The translations under genes and the position numbers were made by a program. From contig NC_016474.1 in NCBI RefSeq assembly GCF_000226095.1, positions 4,154,001-4,218,000 of the forward strand: a stretch of DNA of 64,000 nt, given 5' to 3'. Source of the stretch: Thermothelomyces thermophilus ATCC 42464. Lineage: Eukaryota; Ascomycota; Sordariomycetes; Sordariales; Chaetomiaceae. This document shows positions 46,263-58,850 of this stretch, one piece after another; positions within the stretch are counted from its first letter, which is position 1, and every line of letters begins with the position of its first letter. A model generated the notes under the pieces. That model worked only from the letters and a program-made list of their open reading frames with translations. It did not search any database and was not told the origin of the DNA.

Positions 46263-47680
46263 TCCCTTATTAAAGTAGATTATTATTATTATTATTATTA
46301 ATACTATATTACTATACTAATAAATATACTAGACCCTCTCTAGTTATATATAAAGGAAGCTATACTTAATAGGCTGGATAAAAACCTCTATCCTACCTTA
46401 AACACCTAATCTAGAATATTAATACACTATGAAGAAAAGGAAAAGTAGCTAGAATAGCTCTATAGAGGGCTTCCCCCCTAGTCTAGCCTCCTTATAAGGT
46501 AATACTCTAGGAGCCTCCTTAGGTTTATTAGCTACTATAGAACCTTCCTTACTAAATGACAATTATAGGCCTCTATATCCTATAAAACGAGGTCTAGGTC
46601 CCTTTATAACTAGATTTCTTGGGAGTTCTATATTTAGCTTCTTAGTAGGTTTAGGTACGATATAATAAGATCTTTTATAGTCTCCCTTTCCTAGCTATAG
46701 GTATAGTAAGGGGTATTAACCCCTAGGACTTAAACCTTAAATAGGAAGTTATAAAGGCTAATAGCCCTTATATAGGCCTATACTAGTAGGGAGCTCTAGG
46801 TCTTTATTAGGCCTAAATGCCTTTATAGGCCTTCTTTTATGAAAGCTAGGTATAAGGGGTCCTTATTTAATATATATTATATCTTCCTATTAGCCTAGTT
46901 AGCCTTCTAGTAGTTACTTTAGCTAGCTACTATAGCTAGTTCTATAGCTTATAACCTCCTCTATAAGGCCTATAAAGGAGATAGGCTCTCCTTATAGCCC
47001 TCCTAAACTAACTACTAGACTATCATTCTTACTACCTCTAAGGGTATAGGCTTTAGCTCCTAGCTCCTCGCCTTAGCCCTCCTCCTTTAGAACTTCTAGC
47101 TGAACCAATTATAGGCCTATTAGAGATAGAGCTCTTATAGGAACGTAGGGGCCCCTAGGCCTACCCTAAGCTATAGAAGTAGCTAGTTAAGTTTGGTTTC
47201 GAAATCGGCTAGCCTTTTGTTAAGATAAAGGTTAAGAGGCGGTACCTAGGCCTCTATTTCAAGGCACTAGATCGGGATAGCCTTATAAGCCCTAGCTATA
47301 ACTTAAAGGGCTTTGTACTAGGCCTTCCATAGCTCCCTAGCAGGGCCTTCTAGCTTACCCCCTAGTTTAGTAGGCTTATGGAAGTTTAAAGCCTTATAGG
47401 CTAAGGTATTATAGATATACTTAGTATAGACCTTATAGGCCTATAAAAGGCTAAGGCCCTAGGTCTTTATAGCTAGCCTAGTTAGGGCAAACTCCTAGGT
47501 TTCTAACTTCTTAGCTACCTTTATATAATAAAGGCCTTACTATAGCCTCTAGTCTAGCTAGACCTTAAGAAATCTAACCGACTTCAAAGGGGCTATAGTA
47601 ATAGTACTCCCTATAGGCTATGAAAGCTCTAATAGTTATAACTATTATTTCCGGCGTCTATTAAAGTAAATGAGTATATA
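46263..47680 (-). mobile_element. Tad-like LINE, 3' portion, RIP-mutated
   Basis: On the minus strand it ends at the left in a (TAA)n tail (TTATTATT at 46273-46300). Translation, riddled with TAG and TAA, shows the C-terminal zinc-knuckle region of fungal non-LTR polyproteins with Cys turned to Tyr (TPYYTYS..RETIEHL, near 46700). It is followed by the region that survives better in the copy at 9455-9825. The same sequence recurs inverted at 48290-49405. Confidence 0.6.
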
Positions 47681-48289
47681 GTATTTTATTTAGTTACTTT
47701 AAAGATAAAGAAGAGAAAGAATATGGTAATTATATAATAGACTAAGGCCAGAAGCTCTTAATATAACTAGAGGGGCATAGTATATACTTTTGTTTTTCCG
47801 GCTCTATATAATATTATTATATATAATAGATATAAATGAAAGTTACCTATCTAAGGAGTATTAACAAAACGCAAACAATATAGATAAGAATAATAGATAG
47901 CGTTCAACACTTATTTACTCTAATAAGTCTAGGTAATAAGATATAATTCTTCTTATTTTTATAAGTTAGGATATCTATTTCCATATAAGTACACTCTTTT
48001 ACGTCTATCTAGAGGGATATCACTATCGCTACCTTTGCCTCTATCGTTATTACTATCTAGATAGTTAGACTTGTCTACTATAATTGTAAATACTTAGATG
48101 CCCTAGACATTTTAAGCTAAAGCTCCTCCCTATCTAACTAGATAGAGGTTTAGTTCTAGAGGTACTAAGTAGTACCTTAGAAGGTTAGTATTTGCTTAAT
48201 AATAAAGTGCCTTTTACCCAGTATATATATATATAACCTAATTAGGGCTTAGTTAGGCCTTAGATTAGGCTTTAACTAGGCCTTCATTA
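47681..48289. other. AT-rich repeat DNA, unassigned
   Basis: Lies between the two inverted LINE copies. About 100 bp at 48190-48289 (TTTTACCCAGTATATATA then repeats of TTAGGCCT) resemble 49650-49750 on the other side of the inverted LINE, suggesting one older repeat split or duplicated around it. No frame survives. Confidence 0.4.
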
Positions 48290-49405
48290 TATATTTATTA
48301 AGGCCTCGAACTTTTATAAGCCTATCAAGCCAGGGGGTAAGCTAGAAGGCACTGCTAGGGAACTATCAAAGGCCTAATATAGGGCCCTTCGAGTAGTTAC
48401 TAGGGCCTATAAGGCTACCCCTATCTAGTATCTTGAAATAGAAACCTAGATACTACCCCTTGACCTCTACCTTAATAAGAAGCTACCTAACTTTAAAGCT
48501 AAACTTGACTAGCTACTTCTATAGATTAGGGCAGGCCTAGGGTCTACTTAGGTCCCTATAAGGGCTCTTATCTAACAGGCCTATAATAGGCTAAGCTAGA
48601 GGTTATAGAAAAGAAGGGCTAGGGCAAGGGGCTAGGAGCCAAAGCCTATAGCCTTAGAGGTAATAAGGTCGACAGTCCGGTAGTAGGTTTAGGAAGGCTA
48701 TAGAAGGGGTCTACCCCCCCTATAGACCTTATAGAGGAGGCTATAGGCTATAGAACTAGCCGTAGTAGCTAGCGAGAGCAATTGTTAGAAGGCTAACTAG
48801 GTTAGTAAGAAGATATAGTATATATTAGACAAGGACCCCCTATATCTAGCTTTTATAAAGGAAGGCCTATAAAGGCATTGGGGCCTAATAAAGGCCTAGA
48901 GCTCCCTACTAATATAGGCCTATATAGGGGCTATTAGCCTCTATAACTTCCTTTTCATAGTTTAAGTCCTAGGGGTTAGTACCTCCTACTATATCTATAG
49001 TTAAGGGAGGAAAACTATGGAGCACCTAGTTATTTAGTACCTAAACTTACTAAGAAGCCGAACTTAGGAATCTTAGGAAATATAGTTATAAAGGGACCTA
49101 GACCTTGTTTTATAGGGTATGGAGGCCTATAACTATCGGTTAGCAAGGAAGGTTCTATAGTAGTTAATAGATCTAGGGAGGCTCCTAGAATACTACCTTA
49201 TAAGGAGGCTAGACTAGGAGGCAAAGCCTCTATAGAGCTACTTTAACTACTTCTCCTTTTCTTTATAGTATATTAGTATTCTAGATTAGGTGTTAAAGGT
49301 AGGATAGAGGTTTTTATCTAGCCTATTAGGTATAGTTTCCTTCATATATAATTAGAGAAGCTCTAGTATATTTATTAGTATAGTAATATAGGATTAATAA
49401 TAATA
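48290..49405 (+). mobile_element. Tad-like LINE, 3' portion, inverted copy
   Basis: Reverse complement of about 46265-47400, including the decayed zinc-knuckle segment near 48960-49010 and the C-terminal segment near 49090-49180. It ends at about 49394-49405 in a (TAA)n tail. The reading frame is destroyed by stops at former Gln and Trp codons. Confidence 0.6.
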
Positions 49406-49565
49406 ATAATAATAATTACTTTTTCTTTTCTTTATAATGTATTAATATTTTCGATTAGGCATTAAAAGAGGGATAAAGGTTTTTATCTAGCTATTAGATA
49501 TAGTTTCCTTAATATTTAATTAAAGAGGCTTTAATATACTTATTAATATAATAATATAATATATA
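49406..49565 (+). mobile_element. Short LINE 3' tail copy
   Basis: Starts TTCTTTTCTTTATAATGTATTAATATTTT right after the tail of the preceding copy and repeats its last 150 bases with mutations. It is a severely 5'-truncated copy arranged head-to-tail. Confidence 0.5.
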
Positions 49566-50630
49566 ATATGCTAGCCTTATAGCATCTATGGATAAGCGTA
49601 TAATTTTTTATTCGACTACCTTAAGGAGGGAAAAGAGGAAGAATATAAGAGTTATACAGAGGAGCGCCTTTTCAATATATACGTATATAGCCTAGGTAGG
49701 GCCTAGTTAGGCTCTAGGTTAGGTCCTAAGCAGGCCCTAACCACACGCCCTACAAACGACCTACGAACGTCTCGCGAACCAATTATATATGCTTGGATAG
49801 GTCAAGTAGGTCCGGTCTATTACTAGGTAGGTCCGGTCCGTTACCAGGTAAAGCCTAGTATTATTTAGCCTAGGTAAAGCCCGGGCCTATAATATACCTC
49901 CTTCCTTCCTAGGTCGGTTGCTAGGTAGACCTGCCCTACGTTACTATAGTAATAAGACCTATATATACTAGTAAGTTATATATAAGGCCTGGTCTTATTT
50001 TAAGTTCTACCTGTGCCCTCCTAGCCCTACCTCTAAATAGGTATAAATACCCCCTCTCTCTCCCTCCTCCTCCTACTTCTTCCTTCTTTTTAACTAACGC
50101 TCCCTCTACCTACTTCTTAACCGCCCTCCCCTCGTATTATATTTTTCTTACTACCTATACCTATATTATACTTATAAGACTTTTTTTTTTTTACATTCAT
50201 TTAGAATATTAACTATAGTTAGCTTACTTAATAGTAGTAGTAATAGTCGCTACCCTAGTAGCAATAAGAATAAGGACTATTATATAAGTTTTTTCCTTTA
50301 CTATTTTAACTATAGTTACCTTACATTTATATAAGACCCTAATTAATCCCTTACTTATAGTATAAGAATTAGAATACTTCCCTTAGTAGGTTTACTATCA
50401 AAGGTAACTCCTTTAATAAAGAGTTTAAATTACTATTTAAGAAGGAGTAATATTACCTTAACTATATCTACTGCCTCCTATATAGTAACTAAGTTATATA
50501 CATTCCTAGCTATAGCGCCTCCTATATAACCTACTATACTACCTATAACCCCTACATTTAAGACATATAACTCTAGGTTAATAACCCCTACCTATATATA
50601 GGTATTAGAAAAATTATATACTACTATAAT
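49566..50630. other. AT-rich repeat DNA, unassigned, target of the gypsy insertion
   Basis: Includes a stretch with two TAGGTCCGGTC repeats (about 49806-49850) and a pyrimidine-rich zone at 50040-50200. The sequence is interrupted by the gypsy element and continues after 58122. No coding frame. Confidence 0.4.
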
Positions 50631-50635
50631 ACTAG

Positions 50636-51034
50636 TGTGACGAACCTAACTCAGACTTCTTCTAAAAGGGTTCAGACGAGGGTAGATTAAGCAAAGCCAG
50701 CAAGCAGGTCGTCTAAGGGATTCGGTAAAGCCAAAGGGTTCACAACAACACTTCAGTTATCTCCTCACAATGTTAGGGTACTATAAGTTATGATTGCTAT
50801 CACTGGTGAACTCCTAGAGTTCACTAGAACGAGTGACTATATACAATTTCCTTGTCCTTCCCCCTTGAGTCTTGATCGTACGATCGCTGCTGTGATCCTG
50901 CGATCGTTACCTAAGTGCTTGTCTTGATTGAAGTGCGATCACTGCGATCACTTCCTAATTAGTCCTTAGGTCTTGTGGTTCCTGATTGGTTCTGTGTGCC
51001 TTGCCGGGTTGCCTTATATAGCCAAATTGTGACA
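50636..51034 (-). repeat. Gypsy 3' LTR
   Basis: Begins TGTGACGAACC and ends TTGTGACA. It is less mutated than its partner LTR at 57719-58117, to which it aligns without length change. Confidence 0.9.
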
Positions 51035-52199
51035 CGATGCCCCTCCTTTAGGTCTTTTGTCCTTGAAAGACTTTGGTCTATTTTAAATAGTGCTAATATC
51101 CCCTGTCTATATGTAATTGCGTTTCCTAGTTTCTTCCCTCCTTTGCCTTCCTATAATGTTGTTAAGATGGCTAATTGTATGAGAAAGAAGTCGAAATCTA
51201 AACCTGCTATATCGACTCTTTATACTAATTACCTTCTTATAGCAATTCTTTCTTTAGATAGCCTTTTAACGATATATCCTTGCTTGCCGTATAAGTCTAA
51301 AGGCCTTAGTTTATACAAGGTCTCGAAAGCTAATTCTTCTTAATATATAGAGTACGTCCGTAATAAACGCTTAAATTATAATGTTCTTAGTGTCTCCCCT
51401 GCTTAGCTTCAGTCTATCGTAGCTTAGCATTAGAAACTTAAGGATGAACTTATAGCTACTAAGGAGCGAGTCCTTCGTCTTCAGAAACAAAAATATATAT
51501 GGTTTAAGAAGATGATAAGGGCTATTGCTCGGGGTATTGACAGTATAGAGGAGTTGGAGCAAGTAGAGCGTGAGGAGGCTGTGGTGGCGGCGGTAGTGGA
51601 GGCTTCTAGGGTTACTATGTCCTTTTCGACCCTATCTCGCTTGTCTGCCGATTTCGGATAGCTTTAAGATACTATATATCCTGAAGTTCCTTTGGATCTG
51701 TCCTTGCTAGCCGATTTTGGGTTAGTCTCTAGTTTGTCGCTTTCGGTCGATTAGGGTTCCTCTAGTAGAACTACTAAAGTTTCTTAGGGCAATTTAGGTT
51801 CTTAATAGATTCCTATAAGTTATCTTCTAGTCTAAAATTAAGCTATTTAACTAGATATTATAGTTCTCCGTTAACGATATATGAATCTAGAATTTCTTCG
51901 ACGTCCTATTCTTCCTCTTCGTCCTCTGCTTTGATATTTATAGCAATCTTAGCGTCCTTTGGCGCTGGTTCCAAGAGTGAAATATAAAAAACGTCTGTCT
52001 ATAGTTATATAGATGATGGTAACGATAGTTAATAGTTAGATGTCGAGATTCGCTCTTTGATAATAAATAGTCCTAATTTTTTGAAGTCTAGCTTCTCGCT
52101 TAGTCATTTAGTTTATAGGTATTATAAGATTAGGTAAACTTTGTCTCCCCTCTCTAGGCAAGGTCTCTTAAGCCTATGTTTGTCGTAGTAGTTCTTTAT

Positions 52200-52900
52200 C
52201 CTTGTTTTGACGAACTCGAGTTCCTTCTTAAGCTTTTTATATAGTATATACATTTGTTCTACTTTGATTACTGCTCTTGGCACTATAATCTCTAGTCCTT
52301 ATCTAAGGTCTGCTTTATATCTATAGTTTGCGAAGAATAGTGTAACCTTAGTCGTTTCCGTTAGCATTATGTTGTAAGCAAGTTATACTATTGGCAATAA
52401 TATGACCTAGTCGTTTTACTAATAGTTAATGTAAGAACGGAGATACTGTTTGATGACTTGGTTTAGTCACTCCGTTTGTCTATCGGTCTGCGGGTGATAT
52501 ACCGTTAATAGCTTACTATTAACGCCTAATCGTCGTATTAACGCTTGCCAGAACTTCGATACGAATTTGGTGTCCCTATTAGTGATCCATTCTTGCGGCT
52601 AAGCATGCACTAATGTAACTTGCCAATAGATCATGTCTGCTAGCTATTTAGCTATCTAGGATTCCTTATAGGGGAAGAAGTATACCTATTTAGTCAGGCG
52701 ATCTACTATAGTAAGGATGCTATCGTAGATTACTCTTATAACTATGTCTTTAGATTCTAGCAGCTTCGTGATAAAGTCTATCGTAACCAAGCTCTATAGT
52801 TTGTCAGGTATTAGCAGTAGCTAAAGTAACCTATACGGCTTATATCATACCGTTTTGCTTTGGTTACAGATGTCGCAGTTTTATACGACTTCTTTAACTC
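52200..52900 (-). pseudogene. Gypsy integrase remnant
   Basis: The zinc-binding end CDICNQSK lies near 52850-52885, and the catalytic-core start DFITKLLESKD..YDSILTIVDRLTK near 52690-52785, interrupted by stops. These are the canonical landmarks of Ty3/gypsy integrases. Confidence 0.8.
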
Positions 52901-53299
52901 GTGCCGTTAATTATAGAAAGTCGTAGTGTTTCTTGACTTATACGACAGTTTTCGTGACTCCTTTATATCCTCCAAGTTTTGATTCGTAGAGCTCTCGAAT
53001 CATTCGCAGCTATTGATCTTTATTATAGATATACGCTTTACCTCGGTACTAGAGTTTCCTATCTTTTTCTTCCACTCCGTCAGGTATCACTAGTCCGGGT
53101 GCTACTTAATACTATATCTCGTTAATCCTTTCTTCTCGAAGGATTACGTAACATTCTAGGAATAAGTCGAGTAGATCATCTTCTATAGGTGTCTGTGTTT
53201 TGTGATGTAGCGTTCCGTCTATCTATTCCTTAAATAACAGTAGTGTTGTTTCTGTCCGTTCTTCCGTGTAACCTGTTCGTCGGCTTAAGATGTCCGCTT

Positions 53300-54600
53300 A
53301 TACATTTTCTTTGCCCTTCTTATAGCAGATCTCGAAGTTAAATTCCGCGAGGAATTCTGCCTATTGTATTTATTATCTATTAAGCTCCTTTGTCGTTATA
53401 AAGTATTATAGGTTCTTATAATCTATATATACTTATACTGGTTTAATCGTGCTGCTAAGGTATAGTCGCCATTCCTTGAAAGCTTCGATAATTGTAAGTA
53501 GTTCCTTGTTATAGATCGGATAATTAAGACATAGTCTATCGAGCTTCTTTGAAAAGAAGGCTACAGGATATAGCTTCCCTTATTCGTCTCGTTATCCTAA
53601 TTGTCCTCCGATAGCGTAGTCTAAAGCGTCCGTTTCCACCTTAAATGGCTTCTTAGGGTTTGGCAGTACTAGTACTAGATCTTTAGTAATAGCATCGTAG
53701 ATCTATATAAATGCTTACTCGTATTACTCTTCCTATTAGAATTTAGCGTTCTTCTTAGTAAGTTTATATAAAGGTCGTACGATTGCTCTAAAGTTCCTAA
53801 TGAACATCTAGTAAAAGTTTATAAATCTAATGAAGCTTTATACTTCTATAACTGTCGTTAGTCGTGGCTAATTCTTAATAGCTTTAACCTTTGAAGGTTC
53901 TATCTAAATTTGTCCTAGGGATATTTTGTACCCTAAAAATACCATTTTCCTAACGTGGAATTCGCTCTTTTCCTTGTTAACTAATAGCTTATATATATAT
54001 AGCGCGTCTAGCACTGCTCTTACGTGCTTCTAGTGTTCGTCTATCGTCTTAGAGAAGATAAGTATATCGTCGAGATAATATACCGTAAATTTGTTAAGAA
54101 AGGGTCGGATAGCTTGATTAATTAGGGCTTAGAACGTTGCCGGCGCGTTTGTAAGTCCAAATGGCATGACGAGGTACTTGTAGTGGCTATAGGGTATCCT
54201 AAAGGCCGTTTTCTACTTGTCGCTTTCTTTGATCTATATATAGTTATAGGCCGATAGCAAGTCAAGACATGTAAAATATTAGGCTCCTGCTAACTGATCT
54301 TAGAGCCGTGAGATTAGTAGTAATAGGTATCGGTTTTTCACGGTCTGTTCGTTAAGTTACCAATAGTCAACGTATAACCGTAGCTTTCTATCTTTCTTAG
54401 GCACAAATAGGATTAGGTAGCCTACTAGCAATATTAATAGGCAGATATATCCTCTTCGAAGGTTCTCCTCTAAATATCGCTTAAGTTCTTTATTCTATAT
54501 CTGGCTTATATAGTAAATCTTAAAGAACTTTAGTCATGCTCCTTCCTTAAGCTTAATCTTGTAATCCTATAGGCCGTGTTCTGGTAATCCTTTTAGATAT
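53300..54600 (-). pseudogene. Gypsy reverse transcriptase and RNase H remnant
   Basis: The polymerase active site YYLDDILIFS lies at about 54047-54085. The RNase H opening ETDALDYAIGGQLG lies at about 53590-53635, followed by a stop. Conserved residues remain, but the frame is broken. Confidence 0.85.
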
Positions 54601-55149
54601 TTTGGTTCAAATGCTAGGTATCCTTTATATTTCTTTGGTACTTCCCTAGTCTTGTCTTGTCTCTTAGTTTTCTAATAGTATACGAACTTGGTTCCGTCTA
54701 TAGCAATACTAGCGATTTCTCCTATCTCGACCTACTGCTCTAATTACAGTGCTCTACATTCGTCAACAGAGAGAATAGCTATCGACGGTTTAGCTCGTTC
54801 CTCCTATTATATCGTCGTTATCGTTTTACCGCTTCTTCTAGAGTCTATAGTAGTCTATCTACCACTGTCCGTCTCTTATAGTAGATCCGTAGGACATGCC
54901 TTCCCTTAAGCATCGTCCTCTTGCGATCCTTGCGTGCTTCCCATCTTGCTAGTCAAATATAACTCCATTTGGGGTTATAGGTGGCTACCATTCTTCTAGC
55001 TAATGTCTAGGTCGTAATCTTCATACTATAGTAACCCTAATATCATATCTTTATTATTGCCTATATCTATAATACTAAATATAACTACTATAGTCTTCCC
55101 TACTATAGTGATGTTAATTAGTTTGGTCTCCTTATATACCTATTACGTT

Positions 55150-55290
55150 AGAAATAGTCCTTTGACTATGCTATACTTCCGCTTTATTCTCTAAGGTATC
55201 TGTAGCTAATTTACAAGCGTCGGCAAAATCAGGTTTATCTCTGCTTCACTATCTACTAGTATAAGCATTTCGTGCTATTTCCATTATGCT
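55150..55290 (-). pseudogene. Gypsy aspartic protease remnant
   Basis: The frame ILVDSEAEINLI lies near 55215-55265. The usual DSGA-type active site has become DSEA, a Gly-to-Glu change that fits a G-to-A transition. Confidence 0.65.
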
Positions 55291-56494
55291 ATTATCTATA
55301 GTCGCTTGTCCTGCCGTTGTCGTCTAAAGATCGTGGCGACTTCCTATATTTCCACTAGGAGGTCTTAATATAGTAGTCTCTTGCGGCAGTTCCTCCTATA
55401 CTACGCTACTACTTGCTGCTATACAGGCGTTAATGGTTTTCAGGCCCCTCAAAGGGCCCTAACCTATTTCCTAGGTCAGTGCTAACCTCTTTAGTTATTT
55501 AGCTAATAGCAGCTTTGTCTATCGTACTCATTTCCATAAGCCATTAAGTACTTACGGCTTCCTACTATTAGGTCCGTTCTACTTTCCGTCGTATATACTA
55601 TAGCTTTATCTAAAGCTCCTAAATTCGTAACTTCTTTTCGTCTATATAATAGAGGCAATCGTTGCTCTAGTATAAGTCTTATATATTTCGTCCTATTCTA
55701 TAGTACCTAGGCCAGGCTCGTTTTAGAACTATTATAATGCTTTCTAGACTCTGGTCTTCAATCTTCTAGAGCAATTCGGCCGCTCTGTTTCCTGCATCAT
55801 AGACCTATTCCACCGGGCGTAAGCTTCCGTTCTCATTTTCTTGTCAGGTCGGCTAGTGGTTGTTCTCGAATTTGTCATAGAAGTAGTATCGGCATTTGTA
55901 TGCCACACATTAGAACCAGGGCACTTGCGCATGTGCCTTATGTCGAGGGTACAATCGCGTGGCGTTGCCTAGGAGATATTAGAATTCTCTCCTAAATCCT
56001 TCCCACTGTATGTAGACTGTAGGTACTCTAATGCTAAGGTAGGGGTATTTCTTCTAATAGCTTTCTTATATACGCTTGTCTTTTCTGTAGTTTGTACGTA
56101 TAAACTAATATTCTAGGTTCTGCATGTCGTTACTAAGTTACTAATTATCAAAGCACTTAGTATAGCTATCGGGTCTATTATATACTATAAGCTGTTCTCC
56201 TTTGATGGTTTCTACGATATATTAGAGTTCCCTCGTCTTGTCCCTTATCTTATCGCTCTACTAGGCAAGTTAAGTCAAATGTTTATCCCGTTTGTATAGT
56301 TCCGTATTAAGCCGGAAAACTTCGTTATGGTACTCTTCGATTCGTTCCTATAGGAATAGAACATTAGGTCTAGGTCTTTCGGTTCCTTAGGTGTCAGTTG
56401 TCTACGATCTATCCTGCCTCTATATAACTATAAAACCCTACTACCCCAAGGCTAGGAGAATTGAAATTAGCAGTACGTACTCTCCGGTCGTGTC

Positions 56495-57652
56495 CTATTT
56501 AGCAAGACCCGTCTCTAGGTTTATAGTGACTAGTTCGGAATACGGTACTTGTTCGTCTTTACCGTTGCTGTCGTATCTAAAACTATCTATATTACTACCC
56601 CTATCTTTATAGCTTATAGCTACTACTTCGGTAATATTCTTAGTGGTTTTGTCGATATCTACGATTTCTTTTCCAGGGACTGGCTTCCACTCTTTCTTCG
56701 GGCTTCGACATTCTCGCTTATAGTGCCCTTTCTTTCCGCAGTTATAGCAGGTAACATTGGACTTGTCTTTGGTCATCTTCTTCCAGTCCTGCTTCTACGC
56801 TACGTCTATATCTATAGCTCTAGGGTACGTCCCGTACGAAGTACTAACGTACGTTCGCTTTTTCTTGTCATTGGCTTTGACTATAGTTCCATTCGTTTGA
56901 CCTCGTTTCTACTACTCTCGTATATAGAGCCGATCATCGATTCTAATGGCCTATACGATATATTTATCTAAAGTCTTAGGTCGATCGTACTTATATAGCT
57001 CGTCTTTAACCTTTTCCTTTAGGCCGTTATAGAACAATTGTATTAACGCCTTATTATTAAGCTAAGACTTAAATATGTCCTATCTAAACTATATAACGTA
57101 GGAGGCTACTGACTTGGTCTATTAGAGATTGGTAAGTCTTTCTTACATATAGATTTTCTTGTCTTTGTCGCTAAAAACCTTTTGAAGCTCTTCTTCGAAA
57201 CGATCGTAAGATCGGAAGACTACCTATATAAACACATCTTGGTTGTCTTCGTCTTCCTTAGTAAGGTAGTCATTCTATATAGGCTCGAACCATCTAAGTG
57301 CCTTGCCCTCTAGTCTTATAGCTATATAAAGGACTTTGGCTTTTTCGTCTAGAAACTTGTCGTTATTAAGCCGGAAGTAGGATCGGAGGTTTGTTAGGAA
57401 TCCTACAAGATCCTCCTTGGTTCCTCTATATTTACCAGGTAGTTTGATCTTGATATGGCTTGCTTTGACAGTCTTAAGCATCTCGATTTTGGCGTAAGCC
57501 TCGTTAATCAATTTCTACAAGTACTTTTCGCCGTTCTCGAGTTCCTTGATTCGAGCTTGAGTAGCCTTATCTCTCTAGTCTAACTCCTAGATCCGCTGCT
57601 AGAGTTGACCAAGCTAGGCAAGCAGTTATTTAGCTATAACGTCAGTAGCCAT
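56495..57652 (-). pseudogene. Gypsy gag with CCHC zinc knuckle, broken
   Basis: The start codon lies at about 57652, 66 bp from the 5' LTR. Two still-open stretches remain: the capsid-like part at 57275-57511 (KLPGKYRGTKEDL..FLTNLRSYF..ALRWFEPI) and the nucleocapsid part at 56495-56776 with CYNCGKKGHYKREC. Stops at former Gln codons separate them. Confidence 0.85.
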
Positions 57653-57718
57653 GTCGGTATCAAGGTCAAAGTCACCTCTATTCTAAACTATAATAGAATA
57701 AAGGGAGTAATAGCAATA

Positions 57719-58117
57719 TATAACGAACCTAACTTAGACTTCTTCTAAAAGGGTTTAGACAAAGATAGATTGAGCAGAGCTAGTAAGCAGGTCGTCTAAG
57801 GGATTCGGTAAAGCCAAAGGGTTTATAACAATACTTTAGTTATCTCCTTACAATGTTAGGGTACTATGAGTTGTGATTGCTATCACTGGTGAACTCCTAG
57901 AGTTTACTAGAACGAGTGACTATATACAATTTCCTTGTCCTTCCCCCTTGAGTCTTGATCGTGCGATCGCTACTGTGATCCTACGATCGTTACCCAAGTG
58001 CTCGTCTTGATCGAAGTGCGATTACTGCGATCACTTCCTGATTGGTCCTTAGGTCTTGTGGTTTCTGATTGGTTCTATGCGCCTTGCCGGGTTGCCTTAT
58101 GCAGCCAAATCGTAATA
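57719..58117 (-). repeat. Gypsy 5' LTR
   Basis: Begins TATAACGAACC and ends CGTAATA, the RIP-altered versions of the other LTR's ends. Same length (399 bp) and order of internal strings. Confidence 0.9.
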
Positions 58118-58122
58118 ACTAG

Positions 58123-58850
58123 TACCGCCCTTGCCTCCCCTACCTACTATAAGACCACTATCTAGGGCGCCTATAGGGCTATCCTAATACCTAAGTTCTT
58201 TACACTAGTATACTCGTTTACTATAGTCTTAGAAGCTATATAGGCTAATCATTCCCCTAGCTATACTACCTTCTCCCCTATCTAGGCTATAAGTTCCTAC
58301 CACTCTACTAATAACCTAGGCCTAGTCACCGCCCCTTACACCCCTACCCGCTGTAGTAACATTATCTAGGCCGCCGCCACCCCTGCCCCTACCCTATATA
58401 CTATTAGGTAGCTTATATACTATGCTATAGTATAGAACGACAATATACTACACTAGATATAGCATATAAATAAGAATATATTAACTTTAGTTAATACTAA
58501 TACCGCCCTCGTTACCTATATCTTAGGTACACTGTTGCCCGCCTCCTACGCCCTTTCACGCGCCTCCACGTGCCTTACACCCGTACCGATTAACTTCGGC
58601 CGCTCTCGCACCCGCTGCTCTTCCTCGCCTACCGACCGCGCGGTATACTTGATCTATAACTATAAGGAGCCTACTAATATCTCAGAGGAGGAGGAGGAGG
58701 AGGAGGAGTTTAAGGAGGAACTTATAAAGTAAGTATATGATATACACTAGTTATCATATTTCTATTTTATAATTAGTAGGTTGGTATATTTGTAACGTAT
58801 CTATATATGTCTGTTGCCTGTTTGCCCTAGGTTTGCCTATATATATGAAA
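58123..58850. other. AT-rich repeat DNA beyond the gypsy insertion
   Basis: Continuation of the sequence at 49566-50630. A short frame at 58535-58732 (+) ends in a run of glutamates, but it looks like a chance frame over a GAG repeat in decayed DNA. Confidence 0.4.

Larger units (their letters stand above)
50631..58122 (-). mobile_element. Complete Ty3/gypsy LTR retrotransposon with 5-bp target duplication, RIP-inactivated
   Basis: Two direct LTRs of 399 bp (50636-51034 and 57719-58117) are flanked by ACTAG at 50631-50635 and 58118-58122. The element reads right to left: gag, protease, reverse transcriptase, RNase H and integrase, the gypsy order. The termini were TG...CA, and RIP changed one end to TA...TA. 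All domains are recognisable, but stops replace many Gln and Trp codons, so the element cannot be autonomous. Confidence 0.9.

Noticed and set aside
47681-48289. Possible CRISPR-like or tandem regulatory array because of repeated TAGGCCTA strings
   Set aside because: The strings occur throughout the RIP-mutated LINE DNA with no fixed spacing, and the genome is fungal.
58535-58732. Acidic frame in the transposon block
   Set aside because: The glutamate run comes from a GAG repeat within decayed repeat DNA, with no start context or homologous pattern.
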